Positions 19,775-29,113 of a DNA stretch of 64,000 nt are shown piece after piece. Below the pieces are notes generated by a model. It was given only the letters and a program-made list of their open reading frames with translations. It ran no database searches and was not told the origin of the DNA. Position numbers and translations under genes: made by a program. Position 1 is the first letter of the stretch, and every line of letters begins with the position of its first letter. Source of the DNA: Kaistia hirudinis (GTDB lineage: Bacteria > Pseudomonadota > Alphaproteobacteria > Rhizobiales > Kaistiaceae); assembly GCF_014196455.1 (NCBI RefSeq), contig NZ_JACIDS010000004.1, positions 248,001 through 312,000 of the forward strand. Direction: 5' to 3'.

Positions 19775-21049
19775 CTAGAGCCTGTCCCTGAGCGCATACC
19801 AGCTCATGCCGGCCACCAGCGCCGGCCAGCGCAGCAGCTTGCCGCCGGGGAAGCGGGGGCAGGGGAGGGCGGCGAAGGCGTCGAGGCGGCCGGGATCGCC
19901 GAGGATGGCGTCGGCAATGATCTTGCCGCCATAGGGGGCGAGCGCCACGCCCTGGCCCGAATAGCCCGACGCGGCATAGACGCCGGTTCTGAGGCGGCGA
20001 AGGAAGGGCAGCCGCTTGACGGTGACGGCGAGCGTGCCGCCCCAGGCATGGTCGATGCGGACATCGCGGAGGCCCGGATAGATCTTCAGGAGATGTCGGC
20101 GCACGAAGGCGGTGATGTCGGCCGGGTCGCGCCGCGAATAGGTCTCGCCGCCGCCGAAGAGGATGCGGCCGTCGCCCGTGGGGCGCCAGTAATAGACCAC
20201 GAAGCGCGAATCCGAGACCGCCTCGCCGCCGGGAATGAGGCCGCCGGGCTGGCCGGCGCCGATCGGCGCCGTGGTCAGGATGTAGTTCTTGATCGGCATG
20301 GCGCGGGTCTCGGTCTCCGCGTCGATGCCGTCGAGCAGGCCGTTGCCGGCGAGCACGACGATATCGGCCCGGATGCGGCCGCGCGCCGTCTCGATCGTCG
20401 GCGTCGCGCCATCCACGAGACGGATCGCCGGTGTGTGCTCATGCAGGCGGGCGCCGGCCTTGGCGGCGGCGCGGGCGAGTCCCTGCGCGAATTTCAGCGG
20501 ATGCAGATGCCCCGCTGTGCGATCGAGCCGGCCGCCGAAATAGTCCTTGGTGCCGATCATCGCGGCGAGGCGGTCGGGCTCGACCCATTCGGCGTGCGGA
20601 TAGCCATATTCGGTGTTGAGCTTGTCGACATAGTGCCGTTCCTCGTCGACGAGACGGGGCTTATGCACGGCCTCGATCAGCCCCGGCCGCCATTCGGCGT
20701 CGATGCCGTGCCTGTCGATCAGCGTGTGGACGAGCGCCTTCGCCTCCTCGGCGAGGGTGAACAACTCATGCGCGGCCGGGCGCCCCAACTGGCGTTCGAG
20801 CCAGTCCTGATCGCGGCGCTGGCCGGTATGGAGCTGGCCGCCATTGCGACCCGAAGCGCCCCAGCCGATCGCCTTCGCTTCGATCAGCACGGTGTCGATT
20901 CCGGCCTCGGCCAGATGCAGCGCGGCGGAAAGGCCTGTGAAGCCGCCGCCGATGATCGCCACATGCGCGGTCGTATCGCCGTCGAGCGGAGGAAAGGCGA
21001 GCGCGCGATCCGCCGTCGCCTCGTACCAGGAGGGCGGCCGGTCGGTCAT
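19775..21049 (-). CDS. puuB: FAD-dependent oxidoreductase, gamma-glutamylputrescine oxidase type
   Basis: A 424-residue DAO-family flavoenzyme. The ADP-binding motif is at the N-terminus (HVAIIGGGFTGLSAALHLAEAG), followed by GWGASGRNGGQLHTGQR, the segment around the FAD linkage seen in PuuB/OrdL proteins, and a C-terminal ASGYSGQGVALAPYGGK. PuuB oxidises gamma-glutamylputrescine to the aldehyde with H2O2 release. The neighbouring aminotransferase and PuuA-like ligase and the divergent putrescine transporter support this role. The symbol is a family and context assignment. Confidence 0.8.
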   Translation of the reverse strand: MTDRPPSWYEATADRALAFPPLDGDTTAHVAIIGGGFTGLSAALHLAEAGIDTVLIEAKAIGWGASGRNGGQLHTGQRRDQDWLERQLGRPAAHELFTLAEEAKALVHTLIDRHGIDAEWRPGLIEAVHKPRLVDEERHYVDKLNTEYGYPHAEWVEPDRLAAMIGTKDYFGGRLDRTAGHLHPLKFAQGLARAAAKAGARLHEHTPAIRLVDGATPTIETARGRIRADIVVLAGNGLLDGIDAETETRAMPIKNYILTTAPIGAGQPGGLIPGGEAVSDSRFVVYYWRPTGDGRILFGGGETYSRRDPADITAFVRRHLLKIYPGLRDVRIDHAWGGTLAVTVKRLPFLRRLRTGVYAASGYSGQGVALAPYGGKIIADAILGDPGRLDAFAALPCPRFPGGKLLRWPALVAGMSWYALRDRL

Positions 21050-21074
21050 GCTGCGACGTCGATAACGGTTGTGG

Positions 21075-21205
21075 CGCGCCCTCTCCCCCCTTGTGGGGGA
21101 GAGCTGGAGAGGGGGGCGCTTGCCGGACGACGGAACTGTCCTGCGACGATTTCCCGGTGTCGAGAGGGGCCCCCCTCCCTAGCCCTCCCCAAGGGGGGAG
21201 GGGAC
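21075..21205. repeat. Palindromic repeat family A, copy 2 (puuB-aminotransferase gap)
   Basis: About 131 bases filling most of the 178-base gap between two minus-strand genes. It begins with a CTCTCCCC-CCTTGT-GGGGGAGAG palindrome nearly identical to the right module of copy 1 and ends with CCTCCC..CTCCCC-AAGG-GGGGAG. Confidence 0.75.
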
Positions 21206-21227
21206 AGGACGGAGCCACGCCCCCCCA

Positions 21228-22616
21228 TCACGCGACCAGTCCCAGCCGCTTCACCTCGGCGAGCGTGTCGTCGAGCGTCTTCTTCGCCGTCGCCGCCAGA
21301 ATGTCCGCTTCCTCATGGGTCAGCGTCAGCGGCGGCGCGAGGATCAGGGAGTCGCGCACCGCGCGCATCACGAGGCCGTTGCGGAACGAGAAATCGCGCG
21401 CGATCGTGCCGACCTTGCCGGTATCGGGGAAGGCATGCGCCCGCGATGGCTTGTTCGGCACCAGTTCGAGCGCGCCCATCAGGCCGGTCATGCGCGCCTC
21501 GCCGACGAGGGGATGATCGCCGAGCGCCAGCCAGAGCTTCTGCAGATACGGCCCGATATCGTCCCGGACCCGATCGACGAGCTTTTCTTCCTCGATGATG
21601 CGGAGGTTTTCGAGCGCCGCGGCGGCCGTGAGCGGATGGGCGGAATAGGTGAAGCCGTGGTGGAATTCGCCGCCCGGCCCGATCAGCACGTCGGCGACCT
21701 TGTCCGAGACCATGACGCCGCCGATCGGCAGATAGCCGGAGGAGAGCCCCTTGGCGATTGGCATCAGGTCGGCTTCGATGCCGAAGGTCTGCGACCCGAA
21801 CCAGTTGCCGGTGCGGCCGAAGCCGGTGATGACCTCGTCGGCGACGAGCAGGATCTCGCGGCCCCTCAGGATGCGCGCGATCTCCGGCCAATAGCTGGCG
21901 GGCGGGATGATCACGCCGCCGGCACCCTGGATCGGCTCGGCGACGAAGGCTGCGATGTTCTCCTCGCCGAGTTCCTCGATCGCTGTTTCCAGTTCCCGCG
22001 CCGCCTGGATGCCGAATTCCTCGGGCGTCGCCTCGCCGCCTTCGCCGAACCAATAGGGCTGGGCGATGTGGTGGATGCCGGGGATCGGCAGCCCGCCCTG
22101 CGAATGGATCGGCGCCATGCCGCCGAGGCTGCCGCCGCCCATGGTCGAGCCGTGATAGGCGTTCTTGCGGGCGATCAGCACGGTCTTCTTCGGCTTGCCG
22201 AGGGTCGCCCAATAATGCCGCACCATCCGGATGACGGTGTCGTTGGCCTCGGAGCCTGAGCCGCAGAAGAAGACATGGTTGAACTGCGGCGGAGAAAGAC
22301 GGGCCAGCGCCTCCGCGAGGGCGACCGCCGGCGGGTGGGTCGTCTTGAAGAAGGTGTTATAATACGAGATCTCGGCCATCTGCCGCTGGATCGCCGCGGC
22401 GATCTCCGGCCGGCCATGCCCGATATTGACGCACCACAGACCCGACATGCCATCGAGGATACGGTTACCGTCGCTGTCCCAAATCCAGGCACCCTCGCCC
22501 CGCACGATGACGCGGCTGCCCTCCGCGTTCAGGGACTTCATGTCCGAGAACGGATGGATGTGATGCGCCGCGTCGCGGGCGCGATAGTCGGCGGTGGCGT
22601 TGGAGAGAGAGGTCAC
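21228..22616 (-). CDS. Class III aminotransferase (putrescine/omega-amino acid type)
   Basis: A 462-residue PLP-dependent aminotransferase. Visible features are the cofactor region LVADEVITGFGRTG, the Schiff-base Lys289 in MPIAKGLSSGYLPIGG and the N-terminal HPFSDM / MSGLWCVNIGHGRPE typical of SpuC-like putrescine:pyruvate and beta-alanine:pyruvate aminotransferases. It sits between the PuuB-like oxidase and the PuuA-like ligase on the same strand, so it probably transaminates putrescine, gamma-glutamylputrescine or the GABA formed later. Which of these cannot be decided from sequence. Confidence 0.85.
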   Translation of the reverse strand: MTSLSNATADYRARDAAHHIHPFSDMKSLNAEGSRVIVRGEGAWIWDSDGNRILDGMSGLWCVNIGHGRPEIAAAIQRQMAEISYYNTFFKTTHPPAVALAEALARLSPPQFNHVFFCGSGSEANDTVIRMVRHYWATLGKPKKTVLIARKNAYHGSTMGGGSLGGMAPIHSQGGLPIPGIHHIAQPYWFGEGGEATPEEFGIQAARELETAIEELGEENIAAFVAEPIQGAGGVIIPPASYWPEIARILRGREILLVADEVITGFGRTGNWFGSQTFGIEADLMPIAKGLSSGYLPIGGVMVSDKVADVLIGPGGEFHHGFTYSAHPLTAAAALENLRIIEEEKLVDRVRDDIGPYLQKLWLALGDHPLVGEARMTGLMGALELVPNKPSRAHAFPDTGKVGTIARDFSFRNGLVMRAVRDSLILAPPLTLTHEEADILAATAKKTLDDTLAEVKRLGLVA

Positions 22617-22695
22617 TCGATCGGTCCTGATCCCGGCGCGGCGGAGGCGTTCGCCCGCAGTTTCGCCAATGGCGGCCTGCGGGCGAAATCCGGCG

Positions 22696-24096
22696 CTAGA
22701 CGTTGAGCAGCAGGTATTCGCGCTCCCAGGGGCTGATCACCTGCATGAAGGTCTCGTATTCGGCCTGCTTGATTGCCCGATAGGTCGAGACGAAGCGCTT
22801 GCCGAAGATCTCGACGAGCTCCTCGCAGTCCTCGAACAGCGAAACCGCCTCGAGGATACTGCGTGGCAGGTCGATTTCGTCCGAATTGGCGGATCCCGTG
22901 ACCGGCTCTCCCGGCTTCAGACCTTCCATCAGGCCGAGATAGCCGCAGGCGAGCGAGGCCGCGATGGCGAGATAGGGATTTGCGTCCGACGAGGGCAGCC
23001 GGTTCTCCAGCCGCCGTCCCGCCGGCGAGGAATTCGGTACCCGCAACCCGACGGTCCGGTTGTCGTAGCCCCACTGCGTATTCACCGGCGCCGAAGAAGA
23101 GCGCACGAGACGGCGGTATGAATTGACATAAGGCGCCAGCATGCACATGACGGCCGGAAGATATTTCTGCGATCCGCCGATGAAGGCAAAGAACTCCGGC
23201 GTCGGATCGCCGTCTTCATCGGAGAAGATATTGCGCCCGGTCTCGCGATCCGTCACGGATTGATGGATATGCATGGCCGAGCCCGGCTCGCGCGACATGG
23301 GCTTTGCCATGAAGGTCGCGTACATATCATGCCGGAGCGCGGCCTCGCGAATGGTGCGCTTGAACAGGAAGACCTGGTCGGCGAGGATCAGCGGATCGCC
23401 GTGCAGGAGATTGATCTCCATCTGCGCGGCGCCTTCCTCGTGGATCAGCGTGTCGATCTCCAGACCCTGCTGCTCCGAGAAATCATAAATGTCGTCAAAG
23501 AGATCGTCGAACTCGTTGATCGCCGCGATCGAATAGGACTGCCGCGCCGCCTCGGGCCGTCCCGAACGCCCGGTCGGCGGCTCGAGCTGGTAATCCGGAT
23601 CGTGGTTCGGCCTGACGAGATAGAACTCGATCTCCGGCGCCACCACCGGGTTCCAGCCTTGATGGTGATAGAGCTCCACCATGCGGCGCAAAACCTGGCG
23701 CGGCGCCGTCTCGACCGGCCGACCGTCGCGGTGATAGCCGTCATGAATCAGCTGCGCGGTCGGATCGCCTTCCCAGGGCACGACGGTCAGCGTCGAGAAG
23801 TCCGGCTCGAACAGGATGTCCTGATCCGCGACGTCGCTCTGATAGTCCGCGTCGTCATCGGGATAGTCGCCCGTGATCGTCTGGGTCAGGATCGAACCCG
23901 GCATCGACATCGTCGGGCCGGCCAGGAACTTGGACACCGGCATCATCTTGCCGCGCGCCACGCCGGCCTGATCCGGCACGACGCACTCAATGTCCTCGAT
24001 CCCGCGATGCTTCAGCCACTCGCGGGCTTCTTCCAGCGAAGCCACGCCACGCCTGGCATCCTCGCGCGGTTTGAGCGGCTTCTTCCGCTTGTTCAC
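22696..24096 (-). CDS. puuA: Glutamine synthetase family, gamma-glutamylputrescine synthetase type
   Basis: A 466-residue ligase of the PuuA branch: it joins glutamate and putrescine using ATP. Features include an N-terminal beta-grasp (GIEDIECVVPDQAGVARGKMMPVSKF), the metal and ATP motifs APEIEFYLV, EEGAAQMEINLLHGD, HIHQSV and the C-terminal NRLPSSDANPYLAIAASLACG. The start is GTG 24096, directly behind AGGAGG; an ORF continues 177 bases upstream but would lack family similarity and enter the divergent promoter region. First gene of the minus-strand putrescine set, divergent from potF. Confidence 0.88.
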   Translation of the reverse strand: MNKRKKPLKPREDARRGVASLEEAREWLKHRGIEDIECVVPDQAGVARGKMMPVSKFLAGPTMSMPGSILTQTITGDYPDDDADYQSDVADQDILFEPDFSTLTVVPWEGDPTAQLIHDGYHRDGRPVETAPRQVLRRMVELYHHQGWNPVVAPEIEFYLVRPNHDPDYQLEPPTGRSGRPEAARQSYSIAAINEFDDLFDDIYDFSEQQGLEIDTLIHEEGAAQMEINLLHGDPLILADQVFLFKRTIREAALRHDMYATFMAKPMSREPGSAMHIHQSVTDRETGRNIFSDEDGDPTPEFFAFIGGSQKYLPAVMCMLAPYVNSYRRLVRSSSAPVNTQWGYDNRTVGLRVPNSSPAGRRLENRLPSSDANPYLAIAASLACGYLGLMEGLKPGEPVTGSANSDEIDLPRSILEAVSLFEDCEELVEIFGKRFVSTYRAIKQAEYETFMQVISPWEREYLLLNV

Positions 24097-24206
24097 GATG
24101 CCTCCTGCGGCGTCTCTCCAATGTTCGGGAGGTGACGCCAGGCGGGTTCCGAAGTCAACTGCGCCCGCCTGTGCATAGCCTTTGTCGCAGTGCCGAAGAA
24201 TCGGTT

Positions 24207-24259
24207 GAGCCCCGCCGCAAAGCCACATAACGTTCGAGAAAATCGGGCTGGCGGGGCTC
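24207..24259. promoter_or_regulatory. Inverted repeat in the puuA/potF divergent gap
   Basis: A 10-bp inverted repeat, GAGCCCCGCC (24207-24216) and GGCGGGGCTC (24250-24259), ends 37 bases before potF. It could be a leader hairpin or a regulator site shared by puuA and potF. No further evidence decides between these. Confidence 0.4.
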
Positions 24260-24296
24260 GTCGATCGCCGCATGCGACCATCGGAGGGTGCAGGGA

Positions 24297-25376
24297 ATGA
24301 AGAAGGTTCTTGGCGCGTTGGCCTTGAGCGCCAGCGTCTTGGCGGTTGGTTCCGCTTCCGCGGCCGACAAGGAAGTCCATATCTACAACTGGTCGAACTA
24401 TATCGACGATTCCATCCTCAAGGACTTCGAGAAGGAAACCGGCATCAAGGTCGTCTACGACGTCTACGATGCCATGGAGACGCTCGAAGCCAAGATGTAT
24501 GCCGGCCGCTCGGGCTACGACATCGTCGTTCCCACCGACCGCAACATGCAGCTGATGATCGAGGCCGGCGTCTTCCAGCCGCTCGACAAGTCGAAGATCC
24601 CGAATCTCCAGTACAACTGGCCGGATATCTACAAGCGTCTCGCGACCTATGATCCGGACAACAAATACGCCGTGAACTACATGTGGGGCACGACCGGTCT
24701 CGGCTACGACAAGGCCAAGATCGATGCCCGCATGCCCGACGCCCCCGTCGATTCCATGGACATGATCTTCAAGCCGGAAGTGGCGGCCAAGTTTGCTGAC
24801 TGCGGCATCTACATCCTGAATTCGCCCGAAGACGTGATGCCCGCCGCAATGAACTATCTCGGCATCAATCCGGATTCCAAGAATCCGGAAGACTTCCAGA
24901 AGGCCACCGACCTGCTGACGAAGGTCCGTCCCTATATCCGCAAGTTCGATTCCTCGCTGATCAATCCGCTGGCGACGGGCGAGGCTTGCCTCGTCTTCTC
25001 CTATTCCGGGGACATCCTGCAGGCCAAGGACAGCGCCAAGGCCGGCGTTGACGTCCACTATTCGATCCCGAAGGAAGGCGCGCTGCTGTGGATGGATTCC
25101 ATGGTCGTGCCGAAGGACGCGCCGAACCCCGACGCGGCGTTCGCCTTCATCAACTATATCCAGAAGCCGGAAGTGATCGCCAAGGCGACGAACTTCGTGA
25201 AATACCCCAATGGCAATCTCGAATCGCAGAAATATGTCGATCCGACGATCCTGAAGGACCCGACGATCTACCCGCTGCCCGAGACGTTCGCGCATCTCTA
25301 TACGACGACGCCGAATCCCGAGGACGTTCAGGACAAGATGACCGATCTCTGGCAGAAGGTGCTTGCGGCGCAGTAA
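24297..25376 (+). CDS. potF: Putrescine ABC transporter substrate-binding protein
   Basis: A 359-residue periplasmic binding protein with signal peptide (residues 1-25, ending ASA-ADK) and the PotD/PotF core: VHIYNWSNYIDDSILKDFEKETGIKVVYDVYD, YDIVVPTDRNMQLMI, and WGTTGLGYD. The ATG at 24297 follows GGAGGG. Followed by potG, potH and potI. PotF (putrescine) is preferred to PotD (spermidine) because of the adjacent puu genes. A hairpin follows the gene. Confidence 0.92.
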   Translation: MKKVLGALALSASVLAVGSASAADKEVHIYNWSNYIDDSILKDFEKETGIKVVYDVYDAMETLEAKMYAGRSGYDIVVPTDRNMQLMIEAGVFQPLDKSKIPNLQYNWPDIYKRLATYDPDNKYAVNYMWGTTGLGYDKAKIDARMPDAPVDSMDMIFKPEVAAKFADCGIYILNSPEDVMPAAMNYLGINPDSKNPEDFQKATDLLTKVRPYIRKFDSSLINPLATGEACLVFSYSGDILQAKDSAKAGVDVHYSIPKEGALLWMDSMVVPKDAPNPDAAFAFINYIQKPEVIAKATNFVKYPNGNLESQKYVDPTILKDPTIYPLPETFAHLYTTTPNPEDVQDKMTDLWQKVLAAQ

Positions 25377-25395
25377 GCGGCTTGTGTTGATCGCG

Positions 25396-25422
25396 GCCGT
25401 CCGAACCTCAGGCTCGGACGGC
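25396..25422 (+). other. Intercistronic hairpin between potF and potG
   Basis: A 9-bp perfect stem GCCGTCCGA/TCGGACGGC with a 9-base loop that can pair further (CCT/AGG), 20 bases after the potF stop. No T-run, so it is more likely to protect the potF transcript than to terminate it. Confidence 0.55.
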
Positions 25423-25442
25423 TCCCTCATCCGGCGAAGGGA

Positions 25443-26600
25443 ATGGCGATGGTGGGTCCTGCAATTGGTCCGATCCGGCGCTCCTTTGCGCCGTGGAACG
25501 ATCCGGGCGTCAAGCCCTTCATCGAATTCCGTCATGTCACCAAGCGTTTCGGCGAATTCGTCGCCGTGGACGATCTGAGCCTCCAGATCTACGAGCGGGA
25601 GTTCTTCGCGCTGTTGGGTCCATCGGGCTGTGGCAAGACGACGCTGATGCGCATGCTCGGCGGTTTCGACGAGCCCACCGACGGCCAGGTCCTCCTCGAT
25701 GGACAGGACCTCGGGGGCATCCCGCCCTATCGCCGTCCCACCAATATGATGTTCCAGTCCTATGCGCTGTTCCCGCATATGTCGGTGTGGGACAACATCG
25801 CATTCGGTCTCAGGCAGGACGGCACGCCGAAGGCCGAGATCAAGGCTCGCGTCGAGGAGATGCTGGCTCTCGTCAAGCTCGAGAAGTTCGCACGCCGCAA
25901 GCCGCAGCAGCTTTCGGGCGGCCAGCGGCAGCGCGTGGCGCTCGCCCGCTCGCTCGCCAAGAAACCCAAGGTGCTGCTCCTCGACGAACCGCTCGGCGCG
26001 CTCGACAAGAAGCTGCGCGAGGAGACGCAGTTCGAACTGACTGACCTGCAGATGAAGCTCGGCATGACGTTCCTGATCGTGACGCACGATCAGGAGGAGG
26101 CGATGACCGTCGCGGACCGGATCGCTGTCATGGACCAGGGCCGGATCGTCCAGGTCGCGACACCGGCCGAGATCTACGAGCAGCCGAACTCGCGCTATGT
26201 GGCCGACTTCATCGGCGACATCAACATCCTGGAGGGGCATCTGGCGCCGGCACCGCCGGGCTCCACCCGCCTGGAATGCGCCGCGACCGGCGCCAATGTC
26301 GAGGTTCGCCAGGAGACCGCCGCACCGACGGGCGGCCAGGCGTGGTTCGCGATCCGGCCGGAGAAGGTGCGCATTTCGCTCGACGCGCCGACCGATCCGT
26401 CGGTGAATGCGGTGCGCGGCGAGGTCTGGGACATCGGCTATCTCGGCGATGTGTCGATTTACCATGTGCGCCTGTCGACCGGCGCCACGCTCAAAGCGAC
26501 GATCACCAACGCGACGCGCCTGGTCGAGCGGCCGATCACTTGGGAAGACAAGGTCTGGCTGACCTGGTCGCATGATGCGGGCGTCATCCTGACGAGATAG
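25443..26600 (+). CDS. potG: Putrescine ABC transporter ATP-binding protein
   Basis: A 385-residue PotA/PotG-type ATPase: Walker A GPSGCGKTT at about residues 61-69, [37 protein letters not shown], and a C-terminal TOBE domain (FAIRPEKVRISLD, about 280-380). An N-terminal extension (MVGPAIGPIRRSFAPWNDPGVKPF) precedes the domain, as is usual in PotG. Second gene of potFGHI. Confidence 0.93.
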   Translation: MAMVGPAIGPIRRSFAPWNDPGVKPFIEFRHVTKRFGEFVAVDDLSLQIYEREFFALLGPSGCGKTTLMRMLGGFDEPTDGQVLLDGQDLGGIPPYRRPTNMMFQSYALFPHMSVWDNIAFGLRQDGTPKAEIKARVEEMLALVKLEKFARRKPQQLSGGQRQRVALARSLAKKPKVLLLDEPLGALDKKLREETQFELTDLQMKLGMTFLIVTHDQEEAMTVADRIAVMDQGRIVQVATPAEIYEQPNSRYVADFIGDINILEGHLAPAPPGSTRLECAATGANVEVRQETAAPTGGQAWFAIRPEKVRISLDAPTDPSVNAVRGEVWDIGYLGDVSIYHVRLSTGATLKATITNATRLVERPITWEDKVWLTWSHDAGVILTR

Positions 26601-26649
26601 GCCACCGGCAACGACAGGCGAGGGCGGACGGGCGAGGGAACCAAACGAC

Positions 26650-27579
26650 ATGGCGGCGACGGATACGGTCTCTCCCCCGGCGAAGCGAAGCGGCATGCGC
26701 TGGCTCGTCGTCGCCATTCCCTTTGCCTGGCTGCTGATCTTCTTCCTCATTCCGTTCTTCAACGTTTTCAAGATTTCGCTCTCGACCCGCGCCAGGGCCC
26801 TGCCGCCCTACAAGCCGGTCTTCGATCTCTCGGAGGGACTCTCCGGCCTCTGGTCCCAGATCCAGCAGCTCTCGCCGGCGACCTATCTGCAGCTGGTCAG
26901 CGATTCCAAATATTGGCAGGCCTATCTTTCCAGCCTGCAGATCGCGCTCATCTCCACTGTTCTGATCTTGGTCGTCGCCTATCCGATCGCCTATGGCATG
27001 GCGCGGACGCGCGCCGAGTGGCGCGGGGCGCTGGTCATGCTGGTGATCCTGCCGTTCTGGACGTCGTTCCTGATCCGCGTCTATGCGTGGATCGGCATTC
27101 TGGGCAATGAGGGCCTGCTCAACGGCTTCCTGCTCTGGACAGGCGTGATCGATCGGCCGCTGACGATCCTGACCACCAACTGGGCGGTCTATATCGGCAT
27201 CGTCTATTCCTACCTGCCCTTCATGATCCTCCCGCTCTACGCCACGCTGGAGAAGATGGACGACACCTTGCTGGAGGCCGCCGCCGATCTCGGTTGCCCG
27301 CCGATCCAGGCCTTCTGGAAGATCACCTTCCCATTGTCGCTGCCCGGCGTGATCGCGGGCTGCTTCCTGGTGTTCATCCCGATCACCGGCGAATTCGTCA
27401 TCCCTGAACTGCTGGGCGGTTCCGGCACGATGATGATCGGCAAGACGCTCTGGTACGAGTTCTTCAACAACCGCAACTGGCCGCTCGCCTCGGCGGTCGC
27501 CGTGGTGCTGCTGTTGATCCTCGTCGTGCCCATCGTCCTGTTCCAGAACGTCCTGCAAGCGAACGAGGCCAAGAAGTGA
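26650..27579 (+). CDS. potH: Putrescine ABC transporter permease
   Basis: Inner-membrane permease of 309 residues with about six membrane segments, a large periplasmic loop after the first one (residues about 50-100) and the EAA motif LLEAAADLGCPPIQAFWKITFPLSLPG. Conserved PotH/PotB sequence WTSFLIRVYAWIGILG is present. Third gene of the putrescine operon, 10 bases before potI. Confidence 0.93.
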   Translation: MAATDTVSPPAKRSGMRWLVVAIPFAWLLIFFLIPFFNVFKISLSTRARALPPYKPVFDLSEGLSGLWSQIQQLSPATYLQLVSDSKYWQAYLSSLQIALISTVLILVVAYPIAYGMARTRAEWRGALVMLVILPFWTSFLIRVYAWIGILGNEGLLNGFLLWTGVIDRPLTILTTNWAVYIGIVYSYLPFMILPLYATLEKMDDTLLEAAADLGCPPIQAFWKITFPLSLPGVIAGCFLVFIPITGEFVIPELLGGSGTMMIGKTLWYEFFNNRNWPLASAVAVVLLLILVVPIVLFQNVLQANEAKK

Positions 27580-27589
27580 GGATCGGTCG

Positions 27590-28411
27590 ATGAGAAAGGG
27601 ACAGAGCTGGTTCAACACGACCTCGGTCGCGCTCGGCTTCGCGTTCCTCTACGCGCCGATCATCATCCTGGTCATGTATTCCTTCAACGATTCGAAGCTC
27701 GTGACGGTGTGGGGTGGCTTTTCCACGCGCTGGTATTTCGAATTGCTGCAGGATCAGGCGATGCTCGATGCGGCCTGGATCACATTGCGTCTCGCCTTTG
27801 TGTCGGCGACGGTCGCCACGCTTCTCGGCACGCTTGCGGCGATCACGCTGGTGCGTTTCGGGCGTTTCCTGGGCCGTTCGGTCTTCTCGGGCATGATCTA
27901 TGCCCCGCTCGTGATGCCTGATGTCATCACCGGCCTCTCCTTGCTGCTGCTGTTCGTTGCGCTCGGCGTCGACCGCGGTTTCTGGACCGTCACGCTGGCG
28001 CATGTGACGCTGACCATGTGTTTCGTTGCGATCGTCGTGCAGTCGCGCCTCGTCGCATTCGATCGCAATCTCGAGGAGGCGGCGCTCGATCTCGGCTGCC
28101 CGCCCTTCAAGACCTTCCTCGTCATCACGTTGCCGCTGATCCTGCCCGGCGTCATTGCGGGCTGGATGCTGGCCTTTACCCTGTCGCTGGACGATCTCGT
28201 CATCGCCAGCTTCACGACCGGCCCCGGGGCGACGACCTTGCCGATGAAGATCTTCAGTCAGGTGAAGTTCGGCGTGACGCCGGAGATCAATGCCATTTCC
28301 ACGATCCTGATCGCGATCGTGGCGACGGGCGTGCTGATCGCCTCTCTCGTCGGCAAGCGTCGCGAGGTCGAGAGGCAGAAGGCCGAACGCCTGGCGCTCC
28401 GCGGTGGCTGA
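27590..28411 (+). CDS. potI: Putrescine ABC transporter permease
   Basis: Second permease, 273 residues, PotI/PotC type: FLYAPIIILVMYSFNDSKLVTVWGGFSTRWY near the N-terminus, the EAA motif LEEAALDLGCPPFKTFLVITLPLILPG and the periplasmic LDDLVIASFTTGPGATTLPMKIFSQVKFG. Last gene of potFGHI. Confidence 0.93.
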   Translation: MRKGQSWFNTTSVALGFAFLYAPIIILVMYSFNDSKLVTVWGGFSTRWYFELLQDQAMLDAAWITLRLAFVSATVATLLGTLAAITLVRFGRFLGRSVFSGMIYAPLVMPDVITGLSLLLLFVALGVDRGFWTVTLAHVTLTMCFVAIVVQSRLVAFDRNLEEAALDLGCPPFKTFLVITLPLILPGVIAGWMLAFTLSLDDLVIASFTTGPGATTLPMKIFSQVKFGVTPEINAISTILIAIVATGVLIASLVGKRREVERQKAERLALRGG

Positions 28412-28484
28412 TATTTATCCGGGTTATATTGAAGGACCGCCTTCGGCCGCCTAAATGTCGGTTCCCGGGGTTCGGAGAACGCAG

Positions 28485-29093
28485 ATGAAGGCAGTCCGCA
28501 CGATCTATTGCACGGCATTTTGCGGCGTGAAGCGCGTGGCCTCCGGTCTCGTGGGCGACGTAGCCGTTGCCGTGAAGGGCCTGGTCGACAGCGGGCAGCC
28601 GGTCGCCGTCTTCGAGGAAGCGACCAGCCGACCGATCGAGATCGATTTCCGCGGCTCGGTGGAGGATGTGCGCGAGCGGATCGAGGCGGCTCCGATCGAC
28701 GGCCCCGTCGCGGAAGAGGGCGAACCGGAAACCTCAGGGGAGGCGCGCGGGCGCGGCCGGCCGCGGCTCGGCGTCGTGGCGCGCGAGGTGACGCTGCTGC
28801 CGCGGCATTGGGAATGGCTCAGCCGGCAGCCGGGCGGCGCCTCGGTCGCGCTCCGGCGCCTCGTCGATGCCGCGCGGCGCGAAAATGCTTCGCTCGATCG
28901 CCGGCGCGACGCCCAGGAATCGGCGAACCGCTTCATGACGTCGATGGCCGGTGACCAGCCTCGTTTCGAGGAGGCGAGCCGTGCGCTCTTCGCCGGCGAT
29001 GCCGAGCAGTTCGATGCGCTGACGCAGGCCTGGCCGGACGATGTCCGCGACCATAGCCGCCGCCTTGCCGCTGCGGCTTTCGCCGCCGTCTGA
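28485..29093 (+). CDS. DUF2239 family protein
   Basis: A 202-residue cytoplasmic protein of unknown function. It has the family's two blocks: an N-terminal beta-rich part (YCTAFCGVKRVASG, VAVFEEATSRPIEIDFRGS) and the highly conserved central GRPRLGVVAREVTLLPRHWEWLSRQPGGASVALRRLVDAARR, which resembles a helix-rich DNA- or RNA-contacting segment. A low-complexity linker (about 80-95) joins them. The ATG at 28485 was chosen because the conserved core begins immediately after it. It stands alone between potI and the convergent AsmA-like gene. Confidence 0.85.
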   Translation: MKAVRTIYCTAFCGVKRVASGLVGDVAVAVKGLVDSGQPVAVFEEATSRPIEIDFRGSVEDVRERIEAAPIDGPVAEEGEPETSGEARGRGRPRLGVVAREVTLLPRHWEWLSRQPGGASVALRRLVDAARRENASLDRRRDAQESANRFMTSMAGDQPRFEEASRALFAGDAEQFDALTQAWPDDVRDHSRRLAAAAFAAV

Positions 29094-29113
29094 CGCCGGC
29101 CCCGCGCGCCGGT

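Noticed and set aside
24093-26771. Open frame of about 890 codons on the minus strand
   Set aside because: Antisense to potF and potG; composition and lack of motifs mark it as a shadow.
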